Assembly (NCBI GenBank): GCA_035561515.1
Contig: DATMXP010000044.1
Span: forward strand, 1-64,000
Origin: Terriglobales bacterium
GTDB lineage: Bacteria; Acidobacteriota; Terriglobia; Terriglobales; Acidobacteriaceae
DNA length: 64,000 nt
Direction of reading: 5' to 3'
A model generated the notes under the pieces. That model ran no database searches. It saw nothing but the letters and a program-made list of their open reading frames with translations, and had not been told where the DNA came from. Of the stretch, positions 53,061-62,601 are shown one piece after another (position 1 is the stretch's first letter; every line of letters begins with the position of its first letter). The translations under genes and the position numbers were made by a program.

Positions 53061-54788
53061 TCAGAACCCTGTGGCCTTACCGTTTGTTCGTGGGTCGCTG
53101 GCACCCAAGCGCTCGCCGGTCAGCGGATGAATGGCAATGCAGGCTGCTTCCCCCCACCGTTTACGGTGCACGAACTTGTGTCCCATCTTACCTAATGCCT
53201 CAAGATCATCCGCCGGCATGGAATCTTCCACGCGGACCTGATCGGGCATCCACTGATGATGATATCGCGGTGCGTTGACGGCTTCCTGAACGTTCATTCC
53301 GTAGTCGATGACACCCATCAGAATGTTCGCCACTGTGGTGATGATCGTTGGCCCACCGGGCGAACCCGCGACGAGGAACAGTTTCCCGTCTTTAGTGACA
53401 ATCGTCGGCGTCATCGCCGACAACGGACGTTTTCCCGGACCAATCGCATTTGCCGGTCCCTGGATCAATCCATACATGTTGGGAACACCGGGGGCTGAGG
53501 CGAAGTCGTCCATTTCATTGTTCAGCAGGAAGCCAAGTCCTTCCGCCGTCACCGCAGAACCATAGCTGCCGTTCAGGGTTGTAGTAACCGCAACGGCATT
53601 CCCGTCCGGGTCCACAACAGAGTAGTGCGTGGTCTCTTCCGGCTCGAACGCCGGTGGATGCAGGGTGGCCAGGCGCTCCAGTTGCGAGAATGTTTCCGGT
53701 CGCTTCAGATCGGCACTGTGACTGGCATGATCGGGGTTCAACTGTTCCCGCCACGCCATGCCGTATTTCTTGTCGGTTAGCTGGGCAACTGGAACAGCCG
53801 AGAAGTCCGGGTCGCCAAGAAATTCCGCGCGGTCGAAGAAAGCCCGGCGAAAGGCTTCGATCGTGAGGTGAAGAGCGGGCGGAGAACGGCCCAGCTTCGA
53901 AAGCGGAAATCCCTCGAGAATGTTGAGGGTTTCCATCAAGACGATGCCGCCTGAGGAAGGGGGCGGTGCGGAGTAGATATCGTATCCGCGATAGGTGCCG
54001 TGGATGGCCGCGCGTTCCTTCACCTCATATTGCGCGAGGTCTTTTTCCGTGATGAGCCCGCCGCCCTTCTTCATGGCGGCGGCGAACTCACGGGCCAGTG
54101 CTCCACGATAGAAATCGCCAGGGTTGGCAGCGATGCGCTCCAGCGTGCGCGCCAACTCAGGCTGCTTGAGTACTTCTCCGGCTTTGTAGTAGTTGCCGTT
54201 GCGCTGGAAAATGCGCTTGGATTCCGGGAACTTCGAGAGATTGGCGTCTCGAAGATCATCCGCTTCTTCATTCGTTATGGCGAAGCCCTTACGCGCTAAC
54301 CGGATCGCCGGCGCCATAACCGCTTTCAGCGGCAGTTTTCCCCATTTCTTCTGGGCTTCGGCCATTCCCGCAACGGACCCCGGTACGGCGATCGCTTTGT
54401 ATCCGACAAGGCTGAGGTCATCGACCACTTTCCCGGAAGCGTCGAGATACATTTTCTCGGTTGCGGCGGCAGGAGCCTTCTCGCGGTAATCGAGGAAGTG
54501 GACGTCTCCATTTGCTTTTCGAAGCAAGAGGAAGCCGCCGCCTCCGATGTTTCCGGCAGAGGGATGAACGACCGCCAGTGCGAACCCGACTGCGACTGCT
54601 GCGTCAACGGCGTTTCCGCCCTGCTTCATGATGTCGACACCGACTTGTGAAGCGAGGGGATGGATGCTGACAACCATCGCCTTCGGAGCGCGTACAGGTT
54701 GTTGCGGGTAGGGTTGAGCGGACGCCCCCGCAGCTGCCAGACAGCAGCTAACTAGCATTGTTAGCAACGCTTTACGGAGTTGTCGCAT
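53061..54788 (-). CDS. ggt: gamma-glutamyltransferase
   Basis: A 575-residue periplasmic N-terminal-nucleophile enzyme that cleaves gamma-glutamyl bonds of glutathione. The signal peptide MRQLRKALLTMLVSCCLAAAGASA precedes the large chain. The autoprocessing site, where Thr starts the small chain, is in EETTHYSVVDPDGNAVAVTTTLN, and the later GSPGGPTIITTV completes the oxyanion region. Length and signatures fit the family. Confidence 0.94.
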   Translation of the reverse strand: MRQLRKALLTMLVSCCLAAAGASAQPYPQQPVRAPKAMVVSIHPLASQVGVDIMKQGGNAVDAAVAVGFALAVVHPSAGNIGGGGFLLLRKANGDVHFLDYREKAPAAATEKMYLDASGKVVDDLSLVGYKAIAVPGSVAGMAEAQKKWGKLPLKAVMAPAIRLARKGFAITNEEADDLRDANLSKFPESKRIFQRNGNYYKAGEVLKQPELARTLERIAANPGDFYRGALAREFAAAMKKGGGLITEKDLAQYEVKERAAIHGTYRGYDIYSAPPPSSGGIVLMETLNILEGFPLSKLGRSPPALHLTIEAFRRAFFDRAEFLGDPDFSAVPVAQLTDKKYGMAWREQLNPDHASHSADLKRPETFSQLERLATLHPPAFEPEETTHYSVVDPDGNAVAVTTTLNGSYGSAVTAEGLGFLLNNEMDDFASAPGVPNMYGLIQGPANAIGPGKRPLSAMTPTIVTKDGKLFLVAGSPGGPTIITTVANILMGVIDYGMNVQEAVNAPRYHHQWMPDQVRVEDSMPADDLEALGKMGHKFVHRKRWGEAACIAIHPLTGERLGASDPRTNGKATGF

Positions 54789-54858
54789 GACAGACGGGGT
54801 CCTTGGAGCACAAAGGCCCGAAATCTGAGGCTAGCCCACCAATTGAGGGTCAGTCAAA

Positions 54859-55275
54859 TTACCGTGCAGCACGCTTCCTTGCCAATGTTTTCTTCTTTGG
54901 AGCGGGCTTCGCTTTCGGCGAAGCGCTTTTCGACGCGAGTTGAGCTTGCGTCTTCTTGGGAAGTTTGGCGAAGACGAGGTCGTAAGACTCCTTAACGAGT
55001 TCGCGAAGTTCGCTGGAACGAACCGCGTCCCAGCTCTCAAGAGCGATCCAGTGGTTTCGCGCCATGTACGGCGCGGGCACAACGCCGGGAATTTCTGTGA
55101 GTTCGTAGAACTTCTCCGGTGTGCTCTTGAGTGAGATACGGTTGCCCTCAGGCGAGAGCGCTACGATCGCGAACATCTTTCCGCCTACCTTGAAGAGCAG
55201 ATGATCGACCCACTGGATCTGTTCTGTCGCATGGGGCAACGACATAGCGAACTGGCGAACCGCTTCAACGCTCAT
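54859..55275 (-). CDS. MmcQ/YjbR-family protein
   Basis: A 138-residue protein with the family signature in FAMSLPHATEQIQWVDHLLFKVGGKMFAIV and the RNHWIALES segment near the middle. The fold is similar to DNA-binding or cyclic-dinucleotide proteins but the role is unknown. The C-terminal 25 residues are very Lys/Ala-rich. It is upstream of ggt in the same direction, with a gap of 70 bases. Confidence 0.8.
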   Translation of the reverse strand: MSVEAVRQFAMSLPHATEQIQWVDHLLFKVGGKMFAIVALSPEGNRISLKSTPEKFYELTEIPGVVPAPYMARNHWIALESWDAVRSSELRELVKESYDLVFAKLPKKTQAQLASKSASPKAKPAPKKKTLARKRAAR

Positions 55276-55316
55276 GAGAACACCCGGGTAATCCCCAGAG
55301 ATTACCCGATATTTTG

Positions 55317-56138
55317 TTAAACGCTCAAATGCATCTTCATCACGGGCTTGCTATAGGCCACCCTGAAGCCGGCGCGTTCACAGTTCCGCTGCGAAGTAGA
55401 TCCGCCGCGAGTGACGATGACCGCGTATTCGCAGCCCGCTTCGGCGGCAAGCTTCAAACGCTCGCGAAGAAACGCACCCTGAATACCGCTACCCCGATAC
55501 TCGGGGAGCGTGCTGCTTCCGAAGAACGCCGCGATGCCGGCTTCGGGAATCAGCATGCCGCTGGCGCCGCCGACCATCTTGCCGTCGACGTAGGCTGCGA
55601 AGGAGAAAGCGCCTTCCATGCCATAAAGCGGTCGGAAGACATCTACGAACTGCGGGTCCGGATCCTTACCTTCCAGGAACGCGCGCGCCACAACCTCGCA
55701 GAGGGCCTCACATTCTTCAGGTGAGCTGCGGCGAATCTCGGCATTCACATCGCGGGAAGCCAGTGTCTCCAATTTGGACAACGGACGTACCAGCACATTA
55801 TTCAATTCTTCGAAGCGATATGGCCGCTGTTTCATCAGTTCGAAAAGACTCTGATCCGCAACGGGAACGACATCGACCTGCGGAGACTCGCCGCGAGATA
55901 TGTAGAACTGTTCCACCCGGTCGAGGTCGGCGGCCGAAACAGTACCGTTCAGGCCGAGACCGACACAGCGTCCGACGACGCACCCGGGATGTATGAACAC
56001 CGTATGGGCACCGCCGATTACTTCATAGGCCACTTTCAAATCCGGCTTTACCCGCTCGAGGTGCTTCGCAAAATGCACCTGCGGAATGGCCTCCGCCGCT
56101 TCAAATCGCCGTACCAGCTCACAATTCAGAAATTGCAC
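55317..56138 (-). CDS. GNAT-family N-acetyltransferase
   Basis: A 273-residue protein. The C-terminal half has the acetyl-CoA-binding signature of GNAT enzymes in LPEYRGSGIQGAFLRERL, followed by TRGGSTSQRNCERAGF. The N-terminal half is a separate domain of about 120 residues. The frame extends to 56210, but GTG 56138 has GAGGAG five bases upstream, which fixes the start. The acceptor substrate is not known. Confidence 0.85.
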   Translation of the reverse strand: MQFLNCELVRRFEAAEAIPQVHFAKHLERVKPDLKVAYEVIGGAHTVFIHPGCVVGRCVGLGLNGTVSAADLDRVEQFYISRGESPQVDVVPVADQSLFELMKQRPYRFEELNNVLVRPLSKLETLASRDVNAEIRRSSPEECEALCEVVARAFLEGKDPDPQFVDVFRPLYGMEGAFSFAAYVDGKMVGGASGMLIPEAGIAAFFGSSTLPEYRGSGIQGAFLRERLKLAAEAGCEYAVIVTRGGSTSQRNCERAGFRVAYSKPVMKMHLSV

Positions 56139-56267
56139 GGAAACTCCTCTGTCTCTTGCTCGTTGAGTTGTTGGGAATCGGGCACACGTATCGCGTATAT
56201 CGCGGGCCATTCAGACTGGGGGCTTAGTTAGCGGACAGCGTACAGAGGCAACTCCGGTCGGAGTTTA

Positions 56268-56302
56268 GCAAAAGAAAGAGCGAGCAAGAAGATACTTCTT
56301 GC
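56268..56302 (-). terminator. terminator after the HtrA-like gene
   Basis: On the minus strand GCAAGAAG / CTTCTTGC (8 bp, 3-base loop, 56284-56302) is followed by CTCGCTCTTTCTTTT. It lies 24 bases past the stop codon. Confidence 0.55.
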
Positions 56303-56325
56303 CCGCCCTACGAGATTCGTGGGAT

Positions 56326-57477
56326 CTATGCGCGCTGTTCTCTTGCTTCTCCCAGCGTGACCTTTACGTCCATCTTCCGTTTGCCGCGGTAGATGGTGAC
56401 CGTCACGGTGTCTCCGGCTTTGTACTTGTTCATGAGGCGCGACAGGTCCTGCATGTCTTCGACGTCCTCACCCTCGATGGCGACGATCAGGTCTCCGCCG
56501 ATCATGATGGGCGTGTTTCCGAGTAACGCGCGCTGCGTGCCGCCCTTCAGCCCAGCACGTTCCGCAGCACCACCGGGGATTACCTGCATGATCAAGACTC
56601 CGTAGTCTTGTGCCAGCCCCATTTGGTCGGCGAGTTCGGGGCCGATCGGCAGGGGCCGGATGCCGAGCGTCGGGCGACGAACGCGGCCAAAGGTGACCAG
56701 GTCATTCAATACTGCCTTGGCTGTGTTGATGGGGATGGCAAATCCGATGCCGGCGCTCTGCTCGGCGCCTCCGGTGAAGATCATGGAATTGATGCCGATG
56801 ACCTCGGCCTTCGAGTTCAGAAGCGGTCCACCTGAATTGCCGGGGTTGATGGCGGCATCGGTCTGGATGGCTTCGTCGATCGAAGCGCCGGATGGACCCT
56901 GAACTGAGCGGATGGAGCTCACAATCCCGCGCGTCATGGTACCGCTGAGCCCGAACGGATTGCCGATCGCAAACACTTTCTGGCCGACCTGGATGTTGCG
57001 CGAGTCGCCGAGCGTCACGGGGACGAGATTGGGAACATTGATCTTGATGACAGCGAGGTCGTGCTGGCGGTCGCCGCCGATCAGTTCGGCTTTGACCGTC
57101 TTACGGTTATAAAGAGTTACCTCGATCTGCTGCGCATTCGCGATGACGTGGTAGTTGGTCAGGATGTGACCTTCTTTGTCGAGGATGAACCCGGTACCTT
57201 GTCCTTCTTCGGGAACCAGTCCGTAGAAGAAGTTGTAGCTGACCGCCCTCGACTTGATGTTGACGACGGAGGGAATGCCCTTTTTGTAAACGTTGACGTT
57301 GACCTGCTCTTCCGGGTCGAGCTCCGTTGGGCCAGCGGCTTCCGTGAGTTCCAGCTTGCCTGAGTTTCCGAACCACGTGTTGGCGGGCTTGAACGTCGGC
57401 TGTTCGGATCTGGAGGTGTAGAAGTAGAAGCCCGCGGCGATGACTACGGCAAGGATTAAGGGGCGAAGATTTCTCAT
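56326..57477 (-). CDS. HtrA/DegP-like serine protease
   Basis: A 383-residue protein, anchored or exported by an N-terminal hydrophobic segment (LILAVVIAAGFYFY). The trypsin-like catalytic triad is His110 (LTNYHVI), Asp140 (RQHDLAVIKI) and Ser215 (NPGNSGGPLL). One C-terminal PDZ domain covers about 285-375, with the GLKGG and IVAIEGEDVEDMQDL segments. With one PDZ domain it is closer to DegS-like proteins than to DegP. It degrades or senses misfolded envelope proteins. Confidence 0.92.
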   Translation of the reverse strand: MRNLRPLILAVVIAAGFYFYTSRSEQPTFKPANTWFGNSGKLELTEAAGPTELDPEEQVNVNVYKKGIPSVVNIKSRAVSYNFFYGLVPEEGQGTGFILDKEGHILTNYHVIANAQQIEVTLYNRKTVKAELIGGDRQHDLAVIKINVPNLVPVTLGDSRNIQVGQKVFAIGNPFGLSGTMTRGIVSSIRSVQGPSGASIDEAIQTDAAINPGNSGGPLLNSKAEVIGINSMIFTGGAEQSAGIGFAIPINTAKAVLNDLVTFGRVRRPTLGIRPLPIGPELADQMGLAQDYGVLIMQVIPGGAAERAGLKGGTQRALLGNTPIMIGGDLIVAIEGEDVEDMQDLSRLMNKYKAGDTVTVTIYRGKRKMDVKVTLGEAREQRA

Positions 57478-57600
57478 TTTTCCAACCTAAGTAGCGATAA
57501 CAATAATAAATAGACGTATGAGGCGAGAAAAAGCCTCTGTGACTCGTGCCACTGTCGCGGCGTAAGGCCTTGTGCTACATTTTTCCTCTTCGGCTCTCCG

Positions 57601-57716
57601 CAACCAGCTCTCCCAGGTAGGTTGCACCATCCGCGGGGCTATCTCCCCGCTGGCCGTCTGAGTGCTCCGTCGGAGCGGTCGGGGAACATACTACAGGCCT
57701 GTTTCGAGGTGAATCC
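57601..57716 (+). promoter_or_regulatory. structured leader of the EF-G-like gene
   Basis: The 116 bases before the GTG start contain GCGGGG / CCCCGC (57633-57650, loop CTATCT) and GCTCC / GGAGC (57664-57676). They suggest RNA structure in the 5' leader but match no known regulator that I recognise. Confidence 0.4.
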
Positions 57717-59825
57717 GTGAAAGTCTACGAAGGCATCAACGTCCGGAATGTAGCCCTGGTGGGGCACGCGGACGCGGGCAAGACCTCGCTGGTCGCGGCA
57801 ATGCTTCATACCGCGGGAGCAACCCCCCAGCTCGGTCAAGTCGACAATGGCTCCGCCCCCACCGATTTCGACGAAGAAGAAGTCGCACGCGGTATGTCCA
57901 TTTCGAATGCGGTGGCATTCGCCGAATGGAACAAAATGAAGGTGAACTTCATCGACACGCCGGGATTCAACATGTTCGTCCACGAAGCCAAGCTCGCGCT
58001 GCCAGCTGTGGAAGCGGTGCTGGTTGTGGTGGACGGCGTCTCTGGCGTGGAAGTATGTACCGAAAAAGCGTGGCACTACGCAGAAGAATATGAGATGCCG
58101 CGCGTAATCATCGGCGGCCGCATGGACCGCGAACGTGCCAGCTCCGAGCGGATGCTCGACTCGGTGACCGAAGAATTCGGACGCGCCGTGGTTCCGGTGC
58201 AGATCCCGATCGGCAGCGAAAAGAACTTCAAGGGTGTGGTGGACCTGATCCGCATGAAGGCCTACACCTACGACATGGGCGGCAATGGCAAGGGTAAGGA
58301 AGTTCCGATCCCCGCCGATTTGGCGGACGCTGCCAAAGCCGGACACGAAAGACTCGTCGAGATTATCGCTGAAGGTAACGACGCGCTGATGGAAGAATTC
58401 TTTGAGAAGGGCACGATTCCCGATGAACACCTTCTCCCCGGGATCCGGGAGGCCATGCTGTCGCACCGCATTTACCCGGTGCTATATACCTCGGGGCTTG
58501 GCAATATTGGGGCCGACCGTCTGCTCGACTTTATCGTCGAATTTCTGCCGGCCGCGACGGAGCATCCTGAAGTAAAGGGTGCGCCCAACACCGGCAACGG
58601 CGCGGGTCCTGCCATCCATCACGTGACCGATACCGAGCCCAGCTCGGTTTACGTTTTCAAAACGCTCAACGATCCGTTCGCGGGACGCGTCACGTACTTC
58701 AAGGTTTTCTCAGGCGTGGTAAAGAACGACGCCACACTCCAGAACTTTAGTCGCAATACATCGGAAAAATTCGCGCACCTTTCGATCACGCAGGGTAAAC
58801 AGCAGGTTCCCGTGAACGAACTTCATGCCGGCGACCTGGGGTGCGTCGTAAAACTACGCGAAACTCTCACCGGCGACACACTTGGCGACAAGGCTTCTCC
58901 GATTCAATATCCACACCCGTCGCTGCCGGAACCGGCGATCACGTTCGCGATTGAACCCAAGTCGCGTGCCGATGAAGACAAGTTGTCGAACGGTATTCAC
59001 AAGTTGATGGAAGAAGATCCCATGCTTCGCTTCTTCCGAGACGAGCAGACGAAAGAATTCCTCATCGCCGGCACGGGCCAGCAGCACATTGAAGTGGTCG
59101 TCTCGAAGCTGAAAAAGCGTTACCACACCGAGGTGAACCTCAAGGCTCCCAAGGTGCCGTATCGCGAGACCATCCGCGGCAAGGCCGACGCGCATGGGCG
59201 TCACAAGAAGCAGTCGGGCGGTCACGGGCAGTTTGGCGACTGCAAGATCAAGATGGAACCTTTGCAGCGTGGTGGCAACTTCGAATTTGTGAATGACATC
59301 TTCGGCGGTGCAATTCCGAAGAACTTCATCCCCGCTGTCGAGAAGGGGATCGTCGAGGCTGCGGCTCGCGGATACCTTGCCGGCTTCCCCGTAGTCGACT
59401 TCAAGGTCATCCTTTACGACGGCTCCTATCACGACGTTGATTCCAACGAACTCTCGTTCAAAACCGCGGGGCGTATTGCCTTCAAGAAAGCCATGGAGCA
59501 GGCCAAGCCCGCTCTGCTTGAACCGATCATGAAAGTCGAAATCACGGCTCCGGACGAGTTCGCGGGATCCATCATGGGTGACCTGAACTCCCGTCGCGGA
59601 CGCATTCAGGGCATGGACAACAAGGGCGGCAAGACGATCGTAAAAGCCGAAGTGCCCATGGCCGAGATGCTGACCTATGGAGCAGAACTCACGTCTATGA
59701 CGCAGGGCCGCGGTTCCTTCACCATGGAAATGGACCACTACGACTTCGTACCGTCAGCACAGCAGGAGAAGATTGTTGCGGCAGCGAAGGCGGCACGTGG
59801 CGAAGAAGTGGAAGAAGAAGAATAG
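57717..59825 (+). CDS. elongation factor G-like translational GTPase (divergent paralogue)
   Basis: A 702-residue EF-G family protein with domains I-V recognisable, but with altered GTPase motifs. The P-loop GHADAGKT (16-23) is intact. DTPG (80-83) is followed by Phe84, where classical EF-G has the catalytic His. The guanine-recognition NKxD motif is replaced by GGRMD (133-137): Gly134 and Arg135 occupy the Asn-Lys positions, Asp137 remains. This points to an EF-G2-type factor, perhaps with weaker GTP specificity or a role outside normal translocation. The GTG start at 57717 fits the alignment. A C-terminal Glu-rich tail ends the protein. Confidence 0.88.
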   Translation: MKVYEGINVRNVALVGHADAGKTSLVAAMLHTAGATPQLGQVDNGSAPTDFDEEEVARGMSISNAVAFAEWNKMKVNFIDTPGFNMFVHEAKLALPAVEAVLVVVDGVSGVEVCTEKAWHYAEEYEMPRVIIGGRMDRERASSERMLDSVTEEFGRAVVPVQIPIGSEKNFKGVVDLIRMKAYTYDMGGNGKGKEVPIPADLADAAKAGHERLVEIIAEGNDALMEEFFEKGTIPDEHLLPGIREAMLSHRIYPVLYTSGLGNIGADRLLDFIVEFLPAATEHPEVKGAPNTGNGAGPAIHHVTDTEPSSVYVFKTLNDPFAGRVTYFKVFSGVVKNDATLQNFSRNTSEKFAHLSITQGKQQVPVNELHAGDLGCVVKLRETLTGDTLGDKASPIQYPHPSLPEPAITFAIEPKSRADEDKLSNGIHKLMEEDPMLRFFRDEQTKEFLIAGTGQQHIEVVVSKLKKRYHTEVNLKAPKVPYRETIRGKADAHGRHKKQSGGHGQFGDCKIKMEPLQRGGNFEFVNDIFGGAIPKNFIPAVEKGIVEAAARGYLAGFPVVDFKVILYDGSYHDVDSNELSFKTAGRIAFKKAMEQAKPALLEPIMKVEITAPDEFAGSIMGDLNSRRGRIQGMDNKGGKTIVKAEVPMAEMLTYGAELTSMTQGRGSFTMEMDHYDFVPSAQQEKIVAAAKAARGEEVEEEE

Positions 59826-59855
59826 AGCGCAGGCTTTTCCTCTGTGCGAATCCTG

Positions 59856-59888
59856 ATGGGCGGCTCTGGCCGCCCATTCGTTTTGTTT
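59856..59888 (+). terminator. terminator after the EF-G-like gene
   Basis: ATGGGCGGC (59856-59864) pairs perfectly with GCCGCCCAT (59869-59877), loop TCTG, followed by TCGTTTTGTTT. Strong. Confidence 0.8.
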
Positions 59889-59981
59889 CAATTAGGGAAT
59901 TGCCTCATTCCGACGAAGAAAAATATAGCTCTGTCGTTAATTGCACGAAGTACACTTTGTCATGGTGGACAGGATTACCCC

Positions 59982-60434
59982 ATGAATAAGTCGACCAGGC
60001 AAATTTCTTTAGCACTGATGAGTCTTCTGATCGTAGCTGATGTCCTACTATTTGCTTCTGCGGGTGCCGTGCTGCCTGCGGAACAGAAGGACGCGCCCGC
60101 ACGATTGATCTCTGCAACGCATGGCGTGGACGATTGGCTCATTACTGCCCTACTGAAAAACAACAGTTCCAAGACGATTGTTGCTTACCGAATTGGCTGG
60201 GTTTACGTCATCGATTCCCATCGCAAATTCCATCAAGGCGAGTCGTGGGATGTCAGTGCGGGTATTGCTCCAGGTTCTATCTATAACATTCCACCGCAGA
60301 ACGTAAAACCCAATGCACGTTCGAAGTTCACCGAGATCTTTGTTGCAGAGTTGAAGTTTTCAGATGGAACTCGGTGGAAAGCCGACCGCAATGAGTTTGG
60401 CCGATTCTCAGAGCTGAAGCGCGCATTGAAGTGA
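59982..60434 (+). CDS. secreted or anchored protein of unknown function
   Basis: A 150-residue protein whose N-terminus has a hydrophobic segment ending in LLFASAGAVLPA. The remainder has beta-rich features (LITALLKNNSSKTIVAYRIGWVYVI) but no family that I know. The frame extends upstream through the terminator, so ATG 59982 is preferred; AGGA lies before it. Confidence 0.6.
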   Translation: MNKSTRQISLALMSLLIVADVLLFASAGAVLPAEQKDAPARLISATHGVDDWLITALLKNNSSKTIVAYRIGWVYVIDSHRKFHQGESWDVSAGIAPGSIYNIPPQNVKPNARSKFTEIFVAELKFSDGTRWKADRNEFGRFSELKRALK

Positions 60435-60473
60435 GTCAGGTTGCAATTCGCCTCTGTTGCCTAATTCAGTAGT

Positions 60474-61004
60474 TTAGAACAACTGACCGCCGTTATAGAT
60501 CACATCGTCGCCGATGAGGCGCGCTTCCTGCATTAACTTGTGCTCGCGCATCGGGCCAGCATCCACGATGTGCAGCACCCGATGTCCGTGCGCAGTCAGC
60601 CAGTCGGAAACCATCATGCGGTGGCATTGGAAGTACATGCGTTCCGCGCACATGATGGCAACGTTTTGTTTCCCGGCCAACGCAAGAACGTCATCTATGC
60701 CGGCGCGGAACTCCCCGGTCATCATGTAGTCGGCATAATTTCGAAAGCTGTCATTACGCAATGCGGTGTGGGGAGAGTCCTGTCGCATCTTCTTGCGACG
60801 TCCGCCCAATCGCGGCTCCCACACATACGTCAGTCCACTGGCGGGAAGCTCGGTCTCCAGTGATTCGCGATTGAAGTGGGGCAGGCGACGCGACATCGGA
60901 AAGGTGCGGATATCCACCAGCGTCATGACCTTATGTGCGTGCAGGACGTCGATAAGGTCCGCCAGTGTGCGGGTGGAATGCCCGATCGTGAATACCGTAG
61001 CCAA
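60474..61004 (-). CDS. DUF488-family protein
   Basis: A 176-residue cytoplasmic protein with the family marks FTIGHSTRTLADLIDVL, LVDIRTFPMSRRLPHFN and the cysteine motif MCAERMYFQCHRMMVSDWL, in which the Cys and following charged residues are conserved. Function is uncertain; some relatives have been linked to RNA or nucleotide binding. ATG at 61004. Confidence 0.8.
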   Translation of the reverse strand: MATVFTIGHSTRTLADLIDVLHAHKVMTLVDIRTFPMSRRLPHFNRESLETELPASGLTYVWEPRLGGRRKKMRQDSPHTALRNDSFRNYADYMMTGEFRAGIDDVLALAGKQNVAIMCAERMYFQCHRMMVSDWLTAHGHRVLHIVDAGPMREHKLMQEARLIGDDVIYNGGQLF

Positions 61005-61218
61005 CCGGGAACATTAGATGTGCTGATAAGGCCTTGCGCAAGTCATCTCCGCCCATCCGAGGGATTTCTCTCGCTCGGAGCCTGAATTCCCGAAACTTTG
61101 GTATCAACACTGATTTCCACCACCAAAGTTGAAGCGCTGTTGGAAATCCGCCATCTAAGATTTACGCTGGATGCACCGGAAAGACTCCACGTAGTAGCTT
61201 CTGGTCCACGGTAGGTTG

Positions 61219-61671
61219 ATGAGCGCTCTTCGTTATTACCCAATCATTCTTGGCGGGGCCACCGCGCTGGCGGTAGGCATTGGATTGATCCTGCGCGGCC
61301 GCCGCAAGACCGCGGAACAACTGGAGCGGGAGCGCCGCATGCGCTTGAGCCTGCATGGGCGGATCACTGACGGCACAGTGATTGACGCCCAGGAAGTTCC
61401 CAGGACCGGCGAGTCGGAGGATGCCGTGCAGTTGCTCATCTACCAGTACGACGTCTCCGGTGTCTCGTACGAAGCCTCCCAGGACATCACCCACCTTCGC
61501 CAGTTCGTGGACATTCACACCTGCAAAGTCGGGGTTCCCTCGTCAGTGAAATACAATCCGCAGAACCCTGGGGATTCCATCGTAATCGCTGAGGATTGGA
61601 GCGGATTGCGGCTGGCGCCTCTGCCCAGTGGAATTGCCCGGCGGCACCTAGAAACCGAACGGAAGCGTTAG
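61219..61671 (+). CDS. DUF3592-like membrane protein
   Basis: A 150-residue protein with an N-terminal transmembrane segment (YYPIILGGATALAVGIGLIL) and a C-terminal beta domain with V-x2-Y-N-P-Q-N-P-G-D-S near its end, typical of DUF3592-like proteins. ATG 61219 follows GTAGG; TTG 61216 is an alternative. Its last 24 bases overlap the convergent gene. Confidence 0.7.
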   Translation: MSALRYYPIILGGATALAVGIGLILRGRRKTAEQLERERRMRLSLHGRITDGTVIDAQEVPRTGESEDAVQLLIYQYDVSGVSYEASQDITHLRQFVDIHTCKVGVPSSVKYNPQNPGDSIVIAEDWSGLRLAPLPSGIARRHLETERKR

Positions 61672-62601
61672 CCTCCACTCGTCACCGATTTTTTTGACCG
61701 GGATGATATCGGCATTTACCCGGGATGCTCCTATGCTGCCGTCCACTCCAGCAGTAACTTCATTGCTGAGGAATACTGGCGTATCGCCTGTGCGGCTGAC
61801 GTTCACGACGTTTCCGCTGGCGCGGAACGTTAGGCCCGCAGGATCGTAATGATTCATGGAAAAGCCGGGCAGTCCAACGACGTGCGCCAGACGTAGCAAA
61901 GCGTTCCGGCCGTATTCGGCACCTTCGGGATAGATCTCCTGCGCATCACGCAACGCGGGCTGGAACAGTTTCATTACGTTCTGACCGTTCTTGCTGGAAA
62001 GAGCGTCGTAAAAAGACTGAATCAGTTTCAGGATGGCCGTCCGGTCTTCGTCGGTAATCTGCACATTCGGAATGGCACGCGGACGCGCGGTAAAGGAAAT
62101 CTGCTGCTTTGTCGCCGATGTGAACTGGTTTGGGGCAGATTGGAAGTGTGCCAACCGGCTATGTTCCGAGGCTCCCGCGTATCGCTCTTCGATCGTGATC
62201 TCGAGCGGTTCGGTCGCGTGGCTGACAAACTCGATTTGCAGCACATTCCCGCCGTCACGGAGATATCCGGCGACATAGATGGGCAGACCCGGCACAAACG
62301 AGTTCTTTAGGACGGTGCGCCCATTCAGCGAGACGACGTAGTCTCCGGCTCCAAAACCGCCCTGAATGCTCAGGAAGTATGCCGGGATGAGTTCGCCTTC
62401 AACGGCGAGAGGTGGAGGCCCGCCAATTTCCGGCCCCGCGGCAGCCCGTACGGCTTCCTTTCGGGCTCGCTCCTGACGAGCGATGTCCCCCAGTGACGGC
62501 TGTTCCTCCTGCCCATACCAGGGCTCCTGGTCCTGTCCTAGAACAAGGCCGCTGAGCATGAGGACGGCGATTGCCGCCAAAGTTGTTCTCCGCCAAGACA
62601 T
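61648..62601 (-). CDS. secreted protein of unknown function
   Basis: A 317-residue protein. The signal segment (TTLAAIAVLMLSGLVLG) is followed by an acidic, Gln/Glu-rich stretch, a beta-rich middle around residues 70-160, and a C-terminal domain after residue 190 with SFYDALSSKNGQNVMKLFQPALRDA. I recognise no family. It is convergent with, and overlaps by 24 bases, the DUF3592-like gene. Confidence 0.6.
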   Translation of the reverse strand: MSWRRTTLAAIAVLMLSGLVLGQDQEPWYGQEEQPSLGDIARQERARKEAVRAAAGPEIGGPPPLAVEGELIPAYFLSIQGGFGAGDYVVSLNGRTVLKNSFVPGLPIYVAGYLRDGGNVLQIEFVSHATEPLEITIEERYAGASEHSRLAHFQSAPNQFTSATKQQISFTARPRAIPNVQITDEDRTAILKLIQSFYDALSSKNGQNVMKLFQPALRDAQEIYPEGAEYGRNALLRLAHVVGLPGFSMNHYDPAGLTFRASGNVVNVSRTGDTPVFLSNEVTAGVDGSIGASRVNADIIPVKKIGDEWRLTLPFGF

